Positions 29,146 through 38,031 of a stretch of 64,000 nt of DNA are shown piece after piece (position 1 is the stretch's first letter; each line of letters starts with the position of its first letter). This DNA is from Planctomycetota bacterium (GTDB lineage: Bacteria; Planctomycetota; Planctomycetia; Pirellulales; Pirellulaceae). The translations under genes were made by a program, and so were the position numbers. The notes beneath the pieces are model-generated. The model saw nothing but the letters and a program-made list of their open reading frames with translations, did not search any database and was not told the origin of the DNA. The stretch spans positions 62,001 to 126,000 of the forward strand of contig JACNKX010000143.1 of NCBI GenBank assembly GCA_014381825.1. The letters run 5' to 3'.

Positions 29146-31644
29146 ATGAACGGAACTCATCTCTTAACGCTGCTAGATCGTGCTGGTTCACCGTGGCTGC
29201 GATTGCACGTGGGGATAGCCCTTCTTCTGTTAACAATCGTCCCTGACTGCGTTGGGGACGAAGCAACTGATAAGGCAGCGGTCGCTCACTTTGAGCAGCA
29301 CATTCGCCCGATCCTCGTCACAAAGTGCGTCAAGTGCCACGGCGACAAGAAGCAAGAAGGTGAACTGAGACTAGATTCCCGCGCGGCGATACTCAAAGGT
29401 GGCGAAAGCGGTTCGAGCATCGTTCCAGGTAAGGTGTCCGAGAGCCTGTTGATCGAAGCAATCAAGTATGAGAGCCTCGAGATGCCGCCGACAGGCCAAT
29501 TGTCTGCGAAAGAGATCGCTCAGTTTGAGAAATGGATCGCAGCTGGTGCGGTCTGGCCGGAGAACCTTGGACCCCTTCGAGAAGACTCGGGTGCAATCGC
29601 GTTGGGTGATCGCCAGTGGTGGGCGTTTCAACCCGTCACAAAGCCTGAGATTTCCGCCGATGACAATGACAAGTGGTCGCGAAACGAGGTCGATCGTTTT
29701 GTCCATGCGCGATTGGCCGAGCAGGGAATGCGTCCCGCGCCCCAGGCGGATCGTAATACGCTCGTCCGGCGGTTGCATTTTGATTTGTTGGGATTGCCGC
29801 CGACGCCCGAAGAAGTCGACGCTTTCGTCAACGACGAGTCGCCTCATGCTTGGGAGAAGCTGATTGATCGGCTACTGGACGACGAGCGATATGGCGAACA
29901 CTGGGCGCGACACTGGTTAGATGTCGTTCGTTTTGCCGAATCCGATGGTTGGAATCAAGATGCGTTTCGCCCTAACTTGTGGCGTTACCGAGACTATGTC
30001 GTGAACTCGTTCAATGACGACAAGCCTTACCCGGAGTTCGTCCGCCAACAGCTCGCCGGAGACGAGATCGAGGAAGACAATCCTGAGCACTTGGCGGCGG
30101 CAGGTTTCTTGCGACTTGGCATCTACGAGTACAACCAGCGCGATGCGCGAGGTCACTGGAACGACATCATGAACGAGATGACAGACGTCACGGCCGACGT
30201 CTTTCTCGGCATGGGAATGGCTTGTGCGCGTTGCCACGATCACAAATTCGATCCACTGCTTCAAGTTGACTATTTCAAATTGCGAGCCTTCTTCGAACCG
30301 ATCAGCTGGCGCGACGATATCGTTGGCGCGACGCAAGCTGAGCACGCGGAGTATCAAAGGCAACTTGCGGTCTGGGAAGACGTGACCAAAGATCTTCGCG
30401 GCAAGATCGACGCCCTGATCAAGCCGTACCATGACCGCAAATGGAAGTCGACCGCGGAAAAATTCCCGCTCGATATTCAAGCATGTTTCTATAAGCCCAT
30501 CGAACAGCGGAACTCGTGGGAACATCAGATGGCGTATCTGATCACGCGCCAGTTCTACGAAGAGGCCGGCGGGCCGCTAAAAAGCATCGAAAAAGAAGAT
30601 AAAGAGAAGCTCGATGCGCTGAACAAGGAGCTTGCGGAGTTTGACAATGTCAAGCCAAAGCCCCTTCCCAAATTGACCACGGCAACAGATTTTTCGGGTC
30701 AGCCGGCTCCAACGGTGATTCCTGATGTTGCCGATCAGGCGCCGATCGAACCTGGGTTTCTGGCCGTCTTGTCACATCAACCGGCTGGAGAAGCACCGGA
30801 TCTTCCAAAGCTCCCGCAGTCAACGGGCCGTCGCACTGCGTTGGCCGATTGGATCGGACGCGCCGACAACCCGCTGACGACTCGAGTGATCGTAAATCGC
30901 ATTTGGCAAGAGCATTTCGGTCGGGGGATCGTTTCAACCGCTAACGACTTTGGCCACATCGGACAACTGCCAACGCATCCCGAATTGCTCGATTGGTTAA
31001 CCGTTTCCTTCGTTGAGGACGGCTGGAGTATCAAACGCCTGCACAAGCGCATTTTGATGTCGGCGACTTGGCAGCAGTCAGCGCATCATCCGGATGCTCG
31101 CGAGTACCAGAAGAATGATCCCGCCGAAAACCTTCTGTGGCGGTCACGAATTCGGCGTCTGAAGGCTGAACAGATTCGCGATGCAATGCTTTCGATCAGC
31201 GGTGAACTTCAGCCGACGATCGGAGGGCCCAGTGTTGATGCCAAGACGCCTCGACGAGCGTTGTACGTGAAGAGTATTCGGAATACACCGGATTCGTTCT
31301 TGCATGCCTTCGATGTTGCCAATGGACTGAAAAGTGTCTCGGAACGAAACAGCACTACGACGCCGACGCAATCACTGATGATGATCAACGGGGACTACAC
31401 ACTTGGCCGAGCAAAGAAGCTGGCCGAGCAGCTCGCGAAGGACAAGTCGACCGCCGTCGACGAGATGCTTCAACGTGCGTTTCGCGTTGCTTGGGGACGC
31501 ATGCCCACTGAAACTGAATTGAGCAACTCGCTGACGTTTATCGCCGTCGCGTCGGGCGAAGATCAACCGTCGTTTGATCGAGATCGATTGATTGACTTTT
31601 GCCACGTTCTTCTTAATTCGAACGAGTTCCTCTACGTCGATTGA
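29146..31644 (+). CDS. PSCyt1/DUF1549/DUF1553 (PSD1-type) cytochrome-like protein
   Basis: An 832-residue protein from the ATG at 29146; a TTG at 29104 would add 14 residues. A hydrophobic stretch (LHVGIALLLLTIVPDCVG) acts as signal peptide or anchor. PSCyt1: CVKCH at 61-65, MPPTG later. DUF1549: NEVDRFVHARLAEQG, TLVRRLHFDLLGLPPTPEE, YGEHWARHWLDVVRFAESDG and MACARCHDHKFDPL. DUF1553: TGRRTALADWIGRADNPLTT, FGHIGQLPTHPELLDWL and RRLKAEQIRDAMLSISG. It is transcribed away from the other PSD1-type gene, 230 bp apart. Its DUF1501 partner (32145) is downstream, with a four-helix-bundle gene between. Confidence 0.92.
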   Translation: MNGTHLLTLLDRAGSPWLRLHVGIALLLLTIVPDCVGDEATDKAAVAHFEQHIRPILVTKCVKCHGDKKQEGELRLDSRAAILKGGESGSSIVPGKVSESLLIEAIKYESLEMPPTGQLSAKEIAQFEKWIAAGAVWPENLGPLREDSGAIALGDRQWWAFQPVTKPEISADDNDKWSRNEVDRFVHARLAEQGMRPAPQADRNTLVRRLHFDLLGLPPTPEEVDAFVNDESPHAWEKLIDRLLDDERYGEHWARHWLDVVRFAESDGWNQDAFRPNLWRYRDYVVNSFNDDKPYPEFVRQQLAGDEIEEDNPEHLAAAGFLRLGIYEYNQRDARGHWNDIMNEMTDVTADVFLGMGMACARCHDHKFDPLLQVDYFKLRAFFEPISWRDDIVGATQAEHAEYQRQLAVWEDVTKDLRGKIDALIKPYHDRKWKSTAEKFPLDIQACFYKPIEQRNSWEHQMAYLITRQFYEEAGGPLKSIEKEDKEKLDALNKELAEFDNVKPKPLPKLTTATDFSGQPAPTVIPDVADQAPIEPGFLAVLSHQPAGEAPDLPKLPQSTGRRTALADWIGRADNPLTTRVIVNRIWQEHFGRGIVSTANDFGHIGQLPTHPELLDWLTVSFVEDGWSIKRLHKRILMSATWQQSAHHPDAREYQKNDPAENLLWRSRIRRLKAEQIRDAMLSISGELQPTIGGPSVDAKTPRRALYVKSIRNTPDSFLHAFDVANGLKSVSERNSTTTPTQSLMMINGDYTLGRAKKLAEQLAKDKSTAVDEMLQRAFRVAWGRMPTETELSNSLTFIAVASGEDQPSFDRDRLIDFCHVLLNSNEFLYVD

Positions 31645-31674
31645 CGTGGAAATGACAAATGGCAAGTAACAAAA

Positions 31675-31685
31675 GACAAACAAAT
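31675..31685. repeat. Left inverted repeat flanking the four-helix-bundle gene
   Basis: GACAAACAAAT here is the exact reverse complement of 32102-32112. Similarity extends weakly into the surrounding AT-rich sequence (31651-31690 against 32096-32135, both with AAATG and GGCAA words). The arms flank only the four-helix-bundle gene. Confidence 0.5.
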
Positions 31686-31698
31686 CGCAAATGAGAAA

Positions 31699-32067
31699 AT
31701 GTCAAATTCTAAACGGGGAACCGGGCAATACGATTTGGAAGAGCGAACCTACGAGTTTGCGCGGCAGGTTCGTGCATTCGTGAAACAGCTACCTCGTACA
31801 GCTTGCAACAGTGAGGATGTTAAGCAGGTTGTTCGGTCGTCTGGATCGGTTGGAGCGAACTACATTGAAGCGAATGAAGCGTTAAGCAAGAAAGACTTTC
31901 GTATGCGAGTGAAGATCTCCCGGAAAGAAGCAAAGGAGACTCGATATTGGCTGCGACTTTTAGACATCGGAGCTGACAATGCGTTGGAGTCGGAACAAGG
32001 TAGACTGATCCAAGAAGCCATCGAGTTAACGAAGATTCTGAGCGCGATCCTAAACAAGAGCGAGTAA
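31699..32067 (+). CDS. Four-helix-bundle protein (S23/IVS-encoded family)
   Basis: A 122-residue protein matching the four-helix-bundle family often encoded by intervening sequences in 23S rRNA genes: YDLEERTYEFARQVRAFVK, VVRSSGSVGANYIEANEA, SKKDFRMRVKISRKEAKET, RYWLRLL, and the closing LIQEAIELTKILSAILN. The usual length is about 110-125. It is not in an rRNA gene here: it sits between a PSD1-type gene (54 bp upstream) and its DUF1501 partner, surrounded by AT-rich inverted repeats. The role of the family is unknown; it forms pentamers and may bind nucleic acid. It looks like an inserted cassette. Confidence 0.88.
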   Translation: MSNSKRGTGQYDLEERTYEFARQVRAFVKQLPRTACNSEDVKQVVRSSGSVGANYIEANEALSKKDFRMRVKISRKEAKETRYWLRLLDIGADNALESEQGRLIQEAIELTKILSAILNKSE

Positions 32068-32101
32068 CACGTGTTTGGTCCTTTCAACTTATCCTTTTAG
32101 A

Positions 32102-32112
32102 ATTTGTTTGTC
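32102..32112. repeat. Right inverted repeat flanking the four-helix-bundle gene
   Basis: ATTTGTTTGTC, exact reverse complement of the left arm at 31675-31685. It ends about 30 bp before the DUF1501 start codon at 32145. Confidence 0.5.
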
Positions 32113-32144
32113 ATTTGCCTTTTGTATTTTGGAACTTCTCCCCC

Positions 32145-33542
32145 ATGGCTCCTCCCTCCCCCACTCGTCGTCAGATGCTTCAACAATCCGGCGTTGGCTT
32201 CGGTTCGCTCGCCTTGAACTGGATGATGCAGCAGGAGTTGCTTGGCAGTGATACGACCCGAGGCCTCCATCACGCGCCGCGCGCTAAGAGCGTCATTTGG
32301 CTGTTCATGGAGGGTGGCCCGAGTCATCTTGATCTCGTCGACCCAAAGCCGTTGCTGAACAAGATGTCTGGCCAACCTTTGCCCTCTGGCTTCAAAGAAC
32401 CCATTACGGCGATGGGGGAGCGAGGCGCGCCGTTACTTGCGGCGCCTCGCACTTGGAAGCGGCACGGTCGAAGCGGCATGTGGGCTTCCGAATGGATTCC
32501 GAATATTGCCGAGTGCATGGACGAGATTGCGGTGATTCGCTCGTGCTGGACCAACGGCATCAACCATGCTGGCGGCGTCTGTCAGATGAATACTTGCATC
32601 AACTTCGCGGGGCGCCCGTCGCTTGGTTCGTGGGTTAACTACGGGCTAGGGACGGCGAATGAGAACTTGCCGTCATTCGTCGTGATGTGCGACAGCTCTG
32701 GCAGGCCAGTGAATGGACCGCGCAATTGGGGCAGCGGATTCATGCCAGCGACGCATCAAGGGGTTCGCATTGACGGTGCGAGTGACGAACCGATTGCCAA
32801 TTTGAATCTGCCGAAAGGTTACTCGAACGAGCGACAACAAGAGAAGCTCTCGCTACTTCAACAGTTCAATCAATCGCACGCGGAGAGTCGGTTACAGCAG
32901 AGCGAACTTGACGCCCGCATCGAGAGTTACGAGTTGGCTTTCCGAATGCAAGCACAGGCTCCTGCCGCCGTTGATCTCGCTCAAGAGACAGAAGCAACGC
33001 AACAACTGTACGGGCTCGACCAAGGGGAAACCAAGACATTTGGGCGCAACTGTTTGCTCGCGCGACGTTTGGTCGAGCGCGGTGTTCGTTTTGTACAGCT
33101 TTACAGCGGAACCGGCAGCAAGTGGGATTCGCACACACAGATCGAAGCCAACCATTCACGTCTCTGCCGCTCGATGGACAAGCCGGTTGCGGGATTGCTG
33201 AAGGATCTTAAGCAGCGCGGATTACTCGACGAAACGCTTGTGATCTGGGGCGGCGAATTCGGTCGCACGCCGATGAGCGAAAAAGGTGACGGCCGCGATC
33301 ACAACCCGACTGGCTTTTCGATCTGGATGGCGGGCGGTGGAGTCAAAGGCGGCCAGACGATTGGTGCGACGGACGAACTCGGCCTGTACGCCATCGAAGA
33401 CAGAATGCATGTCAAGGACATTCACGCCTCGGTTCTTGGGTTGCTTGGTGTGAACAACATGAAGCTTACCTACGACCACAAAGGTCGGCCGGAACGACCG
33501 ACGATCAATGAGGGTGCGTTTAATCGGAAACTAGTCGGTTAG
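32145..33542 (+). CDS. DUF1501 family protein, partner of the PSD1-type gene
   Basis: A 465-residue protein from the ATG at 32145 (MAPPSPTRRQMLQQSGVGFG); the ATG at 32115 lies inside the AT-rich repeat and is less likely. The RR of the Tat signal is at 8-9. DUF1501 motifs: VIWLFMEGGPSHLDLVDPKP, IAVIRSCWTNGINHAGGVCQ, PSFVVMCDSSGRPVNGPRN, ETLVIWGGEFGRTPMSEKGD, GRDHNPTGFSIWMAGGGVKG and VLGLLGVN. It is close in sequence to the DUF1501 protein at 24724, so the two modules probably arose by duplication or share a recent origin. Exported; function unproven. Confidence 0.92.
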   Translation: MAPPSPTRRQMLQQSGVGFGSLALNWMMQQELLGSDTTRGLHHAPRAKSVIWLFMEGGPSHLDLVDPKPLLNKMSGQPLPSGFKEPITAMGERGAPLLAAPRTWKRHGRSGMWASEWIPNIAECMDEIAVIRSCWTNGINHAGGVCQMNTCINFAGRPSLGSWVNYGLGTANENLPSFVVMCDSSGRPVNGPRNWGSGFMPATHQGVRIDGASDEPIANLNLPKGYSNERQQEKLSLLQQFNQSHAESRLQQSELDARIESYELAFRMQAQAPAAVDLAQETEATQQLYGLDQGETKTFGRNCLLARRLVERGVRFVQLYSGTGSKWDSHTQIEANHSRLCRSMDKPVAGLLKDLKQRGLLDETLVIWGGEFGRTPMSEKGDGRDHNPTGFSIWMAGGGVKGGQTIGATDELGLYAIEDRMHVKDIHASVLGLLGVNNMKLTYDHKGRPERPTINEGAFNRKLVG

Positions 33543-33551
33543 CAAGATGGG

Positions 33552-33974
33552 TCACTCTGCACGCCAAATTGTTGACGCGTTTGTGGCGAAGGCCGGAAAT
33601 GCAACATCGTTCCACCAATTCTCGGCGAGAGCGAACCGACTTGTGAGCTCTTGGATGAATGCGCTGTGGCCAGGAAAGTCTTCTGCGACTTCAATGAAAT
33701 CGTCGTTCTCGCTTACGCGAAAACAAAGACAGATGACGTCATATCCGAACATGTCGCGCTTGAACGCAATGATTTCGACAATGCTATCCCAGTTGACTTC
33801 AAGTTCTTCATGATCTCCGCGCGTGAGCTTAAAACGCGAAGCTGTCACTGTGATCTCGGGTAAGTTGGGCACGTTACCAACGGCTCCATCTGAGAATTCC
33901 AGCTCCATAGCCTGCTGCGTAGTGACCTGTGTAATCGTGGCGAAGTCCAATGAAGATTTCGAAGATGATTCCAA
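33552..33974 (-). CDS. Hypothetical protein, about 140 residues
   Basis: An open frame with natural-looking composition. The N-terminal part could start at Met23 (33908), giving 118 residues (MELEFSDGAVG...). It contains WDSIVEIIAFKRDMFGYDVICLCF, an acidic ENDDFIEVAEDFPG and a C-terminal ALAENWWNDVAFPAFATN. The W-x-S-I-x-x-I-x-A-F-K-R-D pattern looks like a small cytosolic family seen next to immunity-type or housekeeping genes, but I cannot name it. It is convergent with the DUF1501 gene with a 9-bp gap. Confidence 0.55.
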   Translation of the reverse strand: MESSSKSSLDFATITQVTTQQAMELEFSDGAVGNVPNLPEITVTASRFKLTRGDHEELEVNWDSIVEIIAFKRDMFGYDVICLCFRVSENDDFIEVAEDFPGHSAFIQELTSRFALAENWWNDVAFPAFATNASTIWRAE

Positions 33975-34023
33975 CGACGAAAGCGGGAACCACGGCGACC
34001 ACGAGTGGCTTGCGATTGAACAT
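33874..34023 (-). CDS. Possible small membrane protein (49 residues)
   Basis: From ATG at 34023 the product starts MFNRKPLVVAVVPAFVVGII, has one TM helix, then LRHDYTGHYAAGYGA and a short tail. It overlaps the start region of the 33552-33974 gene by up to 100 bases in another frame; with the Met23 start of that gene, the overlap is 35 bases. The motif with TGHYAAGYGA looks conserved rather than random, but this is a judgement by eye. The last residues may be altered by a frameshift. Confidence 0.35.
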   Translation of the reverse strand: MFNRKPLVVAVVPAFVVGIIFEIFIGLRHDYTGHYAAGYGAGILRWSRW

Positions 34024-34098
34024 GGTTATTACCGAAACATCTAAGACGCGTCTCGCGACTGGTGCTTCGTCAAAGCGTAATTCTAGGATAGGATCAAA

Positions 34099-34171
34099 AT
34101 GTAGGATGTCGGCGTCAGCCGCACCTTGCGTACAGAATGCCGTTGGTGCGGCTGACGCCGACACCCTACAT
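34099..34171. repeat. Large hairpin (REP/MITE-like), 27-bp arms
   Basis: Left arm 34099-34125 and right arm 34145-34171 pair at 26 of 27 positions; the loop is 19 nt. The core reads CGGCGTCAGCCGCACC. It lies 35 bp beyond the stop of the oxidoreductase gene, so it could act as a terminator or mRNA stabiliser, but length and near-perfect symmetry suggest a dispersed palindromic repeat. Confidence 0.8.
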
Positions 34172-34208
34172 GCATCGAAGCCACCCTAATTTTGGGTTTG
34201 ACAATGCA

Positions 34209-35507
34209 CTAGATCTCCCAACCTTTCCGATACTCTTTGTCCAGATACTGATTCGCTTTCGGGGCGTTGGCGACTTTCATCGCCTCGGGGTCGAACTCAA
34301 TCGTCTTGCCGACTCGATAGGCGACGTTGCCGAGCAACACGACCTCGGTAAAGGGGCCGGCGTAGGTGAAGGGGCTGCCGGTGCGGCTGCCGACCTTGCA
34401 GGCGTCGATCCATTGCTGATGGTGTCCCGGCGAGGTAGGCAAGTACGAATCGGGACCTTTGAAATCGGCGAACTTATCTTCGGGCAACAGCATCGGATTG
34501 CCTCCGTGTGCGATTGCGATGCGGCCCTTGTCGCCGATGAATAACGAGCCGTTCATGGGTAATTCCTTGGCAATTTCCTCACGCGGTTTGACTTCGCCTT
34601 CGTACCAGTAGACGTCGACAGGGGCCAACTTGCCTCGTTTTCCGAATTCAAACTTCGTCTCCATCCACTTAGGTGCGCTGTGCGCGTTGGGTGCCGGACC
34701 TTTCGACGTCACTTTCACGGGGCCTCCCAACTCCAACGCCCAGAACGTGGGGTCCATCAAGTGAATCGCCATGTCTCCCACGGCACCACAACCAAAGTCC
34801 CACCAGCCGCGCCATTTGAACGGCGCGTAGGCACCGTGATAGTCGCGTTCGCTCGCCGGGCCCAGCCATAGATCCCAGTGGAATCCTGCAGGAACGGGCG
34901 GCTTGTCAGTCGGTCGATCGAGCCCCTGTGGCCACCAACGACCCGGCCGATCTGTGATGACATGCACTTCCTTGACGTTGCCGATCGCTCCTGATTGCAG
35001 TAGCTCGACCAGGCGCAGGTAACCGGGATGTTCGTGGTTCTGTGTTCCCATCTGAGTCGCCAGCTTCTTCTCGGCGGTCAGTTCGGTGATCAATCGTGCT
35101 TCGGCAACTGTGTGTGTCAGCGGCTTTTCGCAGTAGACATGCAAGCCGCGTCGCAGAGCGCGTACCGTCGCTGGAGCGTGATTGTGATCGGGCGTTGCGA
35201 CGACGACGGCATCAAGGTCGTCTTGCTCGAGCAGCTTGCGATAGTCGACATACTTCTTTGCCGACGCGTGCTTTGATGCCGCGGCACTCAAACGGCCTTC
35301 ATCGACATCACACAGCGCCACAATGTTTTCGTGTGCAACTCCAGCCAAGTCACTAGCACCTCGACCGCCAACTCCGATCACTCCGATATTGAGCCGCTCG
35401 TTTGCTCCGAGTACCCGCGCCGGATTCAGTAAGGGACCGGAAGATGCAGCGATACCGAGCGCTGTCGATGTTTGCAGGAAGCCCCGTCGGTTGATTCGAG
35501 CTGGCAT
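34209..35507 (-). CDS. Gfo/Idh/MocA family oxidoreductase, Tat-exported
   Basis: A 432-residue protein. The Tat signal INRRGFLQTSTALGIAASS is at 5-23. The Rossmann fold follows with LNIGVIGVGGRGASDLAG (NAD(P)-binding), ALCDVDEGRL, VVVATPDHNHAPA and YCEKPLTHTVAEA, where EKP carries the usual catalytic Lys. The C-terminal domain includes HWDLWLGPASERDYHGAYAPFKWRGWWDFGCGAVGDM, split here by words, and IHLMDPTFWAL. These enzymes oxidise or hydrolyse sugars with NAD(H). Tat-exported versions are abundant in planctomycetes. Substrate unknown. Confidence 0.9.
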   Translation of the reverse strand: MPARINRRGFLQTSTALGIAASSGPLLNPARVLGANERLNIGVIGVGGRGASDLAGVAHENIVALCDVDEGRLSAAASKHASAKKYVDYRKLLEQDDLDAVVVATPDHNHAPATVRALRRGLHVYCEKPLTHTVAEARLITELTAEKKLATQMGTQNHEHPGYLRLVELLQSGAIGNVKEVHVITDRPGRWWPQGLDRPTDKPPVPAGFHWDLWLGPASERDYHGAYAPFKWRGWWDFGCGAVGDMAIHLMDPTFWALELGGPVKVTSKGPAPNAHSAPKWMETKFEFGKRGKLAPVDVYWYEGEVKPREEIAKELPMNGSLFIGDKGRIAIAHGGNPMLLPEDKFADFKGPDSYLPTSPGHHQQWIDACKVGSRTGSPFTYAGPFTEVVLLGNVAYRVGKTIEFDPEAMKVANAPKANQYLDKEYRKGWEI

Positions 35508-35638
35508 GAGCGTTTAACTCCACGGAACGAGAATTAATAGGCGAAAGTGTCGCGTGTTGAATGTACTTCCCCGACAGTATACTCAGTTCCTTAGTGCAAC
35601 GTGATGTTTATCCACGAATCATGCTCAGTGAGTTCCCG

Positions 35639-36469
35639 ATGGCTACGTTCGCTCGTCTCAACATGTGTTTACAACGATCGGCCGTTGTCGCGTTTTACGC
35701 TGCAGTATCCAGCGTGTTCGTGGGCCAATCGATCGCGGCGCCGACGATTGAAGACCGAAATTTCATTGCCACATGTGATGGATCGGAACAGAAGTACGTT
35801 ATCGTCATACCCGATGGTTTCAAACCCGTTGGCCCCGTATCGGTGATCATCGCGTTGCATGGTCACGGATCAGATCGATGGCAGTTCGTTCGGCAGGAGC
35901 GCGGCGAATGCCAAGCGACTCGCGACGTCGCAGCAGCGAACGGGATGTTGCTCGTGTCGCCCGACTACCGTGCGAAGACGTCCTGGATGGGGCCCAAAGC
36001 CGAGGCGGACGTGGTGCAGATTATCGAGTCGATCAAGAAACAGTTTCGGATTGAACGCGTGATCGTATGCGGCGGCTCGATGGGCGGGACCGGAGCGTTA
36101 ACATTTGCGGCGCTGCGCCCCGAGTTGATCGACGGCGTTGTATCGCTCAATGGAACCGCCAACCTGATCGAGTACGAACGCTTTCTCGATGCCATTGCCG
36201 AATCATACGGTGGGACAAAGCAGCAGGTTCCCGAGGAGTATCGAAAGCGAAGTGCGGAGTTCTTCCCCGCACGGTTCACGATGCCATTTGCTGCGACAAC
36301 TTGCGGCGCGGACGAAGTTGTCCCGCCCGATAGCGTGTTGAGATTGATCGCGGAAGTACGCCGAAAGAACGAACATGTACTCAGTGTGCATCGACCGAAG
36401 GGTGGACACAGTACGTCTTACGAGGACACCAAACAAGCACTTGATTTCGTGTTGGAAGCACTCCGCTAG
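35639..36469 (+). CDS. Secreted alpha/beta-hydrolase (esterase-like)
   Basis: A 276-residue protein from the ATG at 35639, giving a signal peptide MATFARLNMCLQRSAVVAFYAAVSSVFVGQSIAA. Other in-frame starts are 35561, 35621 and 35663. The fold is of the PHB-depolymerase/esterase D type: YVIVIPDGFKP, IIALHGHGSDRW (oxyanion region), VVCGG-like VIVCGGSMGGTGAL with nucleophile Ser147, an acid in CGADEVVPPDS and a His in KGGHSTSYED. It is divergent from the oxidoreductase gene. Could deacylate a carbohydrate; substrate unknown. Confidence 0.82.
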   Translation: MATFARLNMCLQRSAVVAFYAAVSSVFVGQSIAAPTIEDRNFIATCDGSEQKYVIVIPDGFKPVGPVSVIIALHGHGSDRWQFVRQERGECQATRDVAAANGMLLVSPDYRAKTSWMGPKAEADVVQIIESIKKQFRIERVIVCGGSMGGTGALTFAALRPELIDGVVSLNGTANLIEYERFLDAIAESYGGTKQQVPEEYRKRSAEFFPARFTMPFAATTCGADEVVPPDSVLRLIAEVRRKNEHVLSVHRPKGGHSTSYEDTKQALDFVLEALR

Positions 36470-36485
36470 TGCGAGTCGCACGGAC

Positions 36486-36541
36486 GTGTAGCGGCTGTGG
36501 CGGTCTGAATCAAAGGGATTCTTGACGAAACAACGCTACAC
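36486..36541. terminator. Nested inverted repeats between convergent genes
   Basis: GTGTAGCG (36486-36493) pairs with CGCTACAC (36534-36541), and inside it GAATC (36507-36511) pairs with GATTC (36517-36521). The element lies between the esterase stop (36469) and the TMEM43-like stop (36572), so it may terminate both. There is no clear T-run. Confidence 0.35.
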
Positions 36542-36571
36542 TTACTGCAGGACCGATCTAGTCGTCGCAAC

Positions 36572-37813
36572 TTAAACACCAAGCGAGTTGTTCGATGGTT
36601 GCTGCGTTCCTTCCGAGCCGAAGGGGCGATCAACGAACAGTTGTTCTTCGGTTTTTGCGGGCTCTGACCGAGGCACGAGCTTTGTCACCAGGAATGCAAT
36701 CAGTCCGATCCCGGCCAGCAACATGGGAACGCCGATCAATGGACGATAGAACAGCCAAGCGAAGCTGATCGTTGCCAATGAGAACGCGCCGGCGACCAAA
36801 ACTGCGACCAAACCTGTCCCCATCTCGACGACGGTTCCCACGGGTGGAAAAACGTCTGCGAGAACGGAAAGTGGACGAGCGACAAGAGTGATTCCGGCGA
36901 ACATCATGATCGTGCCAACGGCTCGCAAAATCCACGTCCACATCGAATTCTCGGCCGCTGCCGTGGCAATCATTTGTTCTGACGTGGCGGTCCCGATGGT
37001 GAGCATGTTGAGCTGGCGCCCGTTTTTGGCGATGAACGGTGTAAATGTGTCGCGAGTCTGCTGTGCCATGATGCTAACTTCGGTGGGACGTGTTGCCGCG
37101 AACAAGATACGCACGTCACCGATCTTTGAATCGGTATCACTCGAACGTGACCAGTAGAAGCCGTTTAGATTCGAATCTGCGTCAGTGTAGGAACGGAGGC
37201 CTTCAGCCCACTCCTTTTGGACATGTTCGAGTTCGACTTCGATGGGCTCCGTTGTCGTAATCTGTTGGATTAGCGACTTTGGTAATCGATGGGCACCGAC
37301 GAAGACATCGGACGTCTCTTTTGTCAATTGCTGAAAGGGGATGTCGGTTGGGTTTTGGTGTGTCGTTGCTTCGTGAAAGCGAGACGAGTTGATCAGCTTG
37401 GGAAACCACTCCTGAACATACGAGTAAGTTGTGACCGTCTCTGTTCCTCCGCCGAGCTTCTTCCGAGTCTCTCGCTCCTGCTTCTCCTGCCACTGGAGCG
37501 TTTCGACGTGGCGAGTCAGGCGAATGGAGTTTACCGAGACTCCGAACAGGTCGTCTTCCAGAACCGCGTCAGTCGTCGCTCGACCGACGAGATGCACGAA
37601 CTTGCCTTCGTTCGCAGAGTCGACTGCTTCGATGGAGGCTTCGACGACCGCAGACTCTCCTTCTTCGAGCGCTTTCGCTGTTTTGACAGCTCGACCCTCG
37701 TTCATAAACAGGATGGGAAATGAAACGGCAAAGAGAACAAAACCGCAGAGAACGCCCTTGATGGAGCCACCCAAACGTGTAAACCACGATTCGTGCGTAA
37801 CGACTTGCGACAT
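36572..37813 (-). CDS. TMEM43 family membrane protein
   Basis: A 413-residue protein. N-terminal SWFTRLGGSIKGVLCGFVLFAVSFPILFMNEGRAVKTAKALEEGE (split by segments) has a TM helix followed by the conserved NEGRAVKTAK of the TMEM43/LUMA family. A large periplasmic region includes TYSYVQEWFPKLINSSRFHE and FVGAHRLP. A group of C-terminal TM helices (about 290-395) begins IMMFAGITLVARPLSVLADV. The family is found in bacteria and in animals (nuclear membrane); the bacterial function is unknown. Convergent with the esterase gene. Confidence 0.85.
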   Translation of the reverse strand: MSQVVTHESWFTRLGGSIKGVLCGFVLFAVSFPILFMNEGRAVKTAKALEEGESAVVEASIEAVDSANEGKFVHLVGRATTDAVLEDDLFGVSVNSIRLTRHVETLQWQEKQERETRKKLGGGTETVTTYSYVQEWFPKLINSSRFHEATTHQNPTDIPFQQLTKETSDVFVGAHRLPKSLIQQITTTEPIEVELEHVQKEWAEGLRSYTDADSNLNGFYWSRSSDTDSKIGDVRILFAATRPTEVSIMAQQTRDTFTPFIAKNGRQLNMLTIGTATSEQMIATAAAENSMWTWILRAVGTIMMFAGITLVARPLSVLADVFPPVGTVVEMGTGLVAVLVAGAFSLATISFAWLFYRPLIGVPMLLAGIGLIAFLVTKLVPRSEPAKTEEQLFVDRPFGSEGTQQPSNNSLGV

Positions 37814-38031
37814 CCCACAACTCCTTATGTTTCAAAGGTTTCCGGCACCTAACGCTTGGAATTCCACGATTCAGTATCGCCTCGAAACCGGGTGACATCT
37901 AAACCATAGCACCGGTTCAGGCGTGAGGAGCAGTAATGCGCTGCATCGAAACGAGAAGATGCGTTTCGGCAACATCGTGGTTTCGCTATACTCCCCGACC
38001 ATTTCCTAGAAATGAACTGGCTGAACGATTG

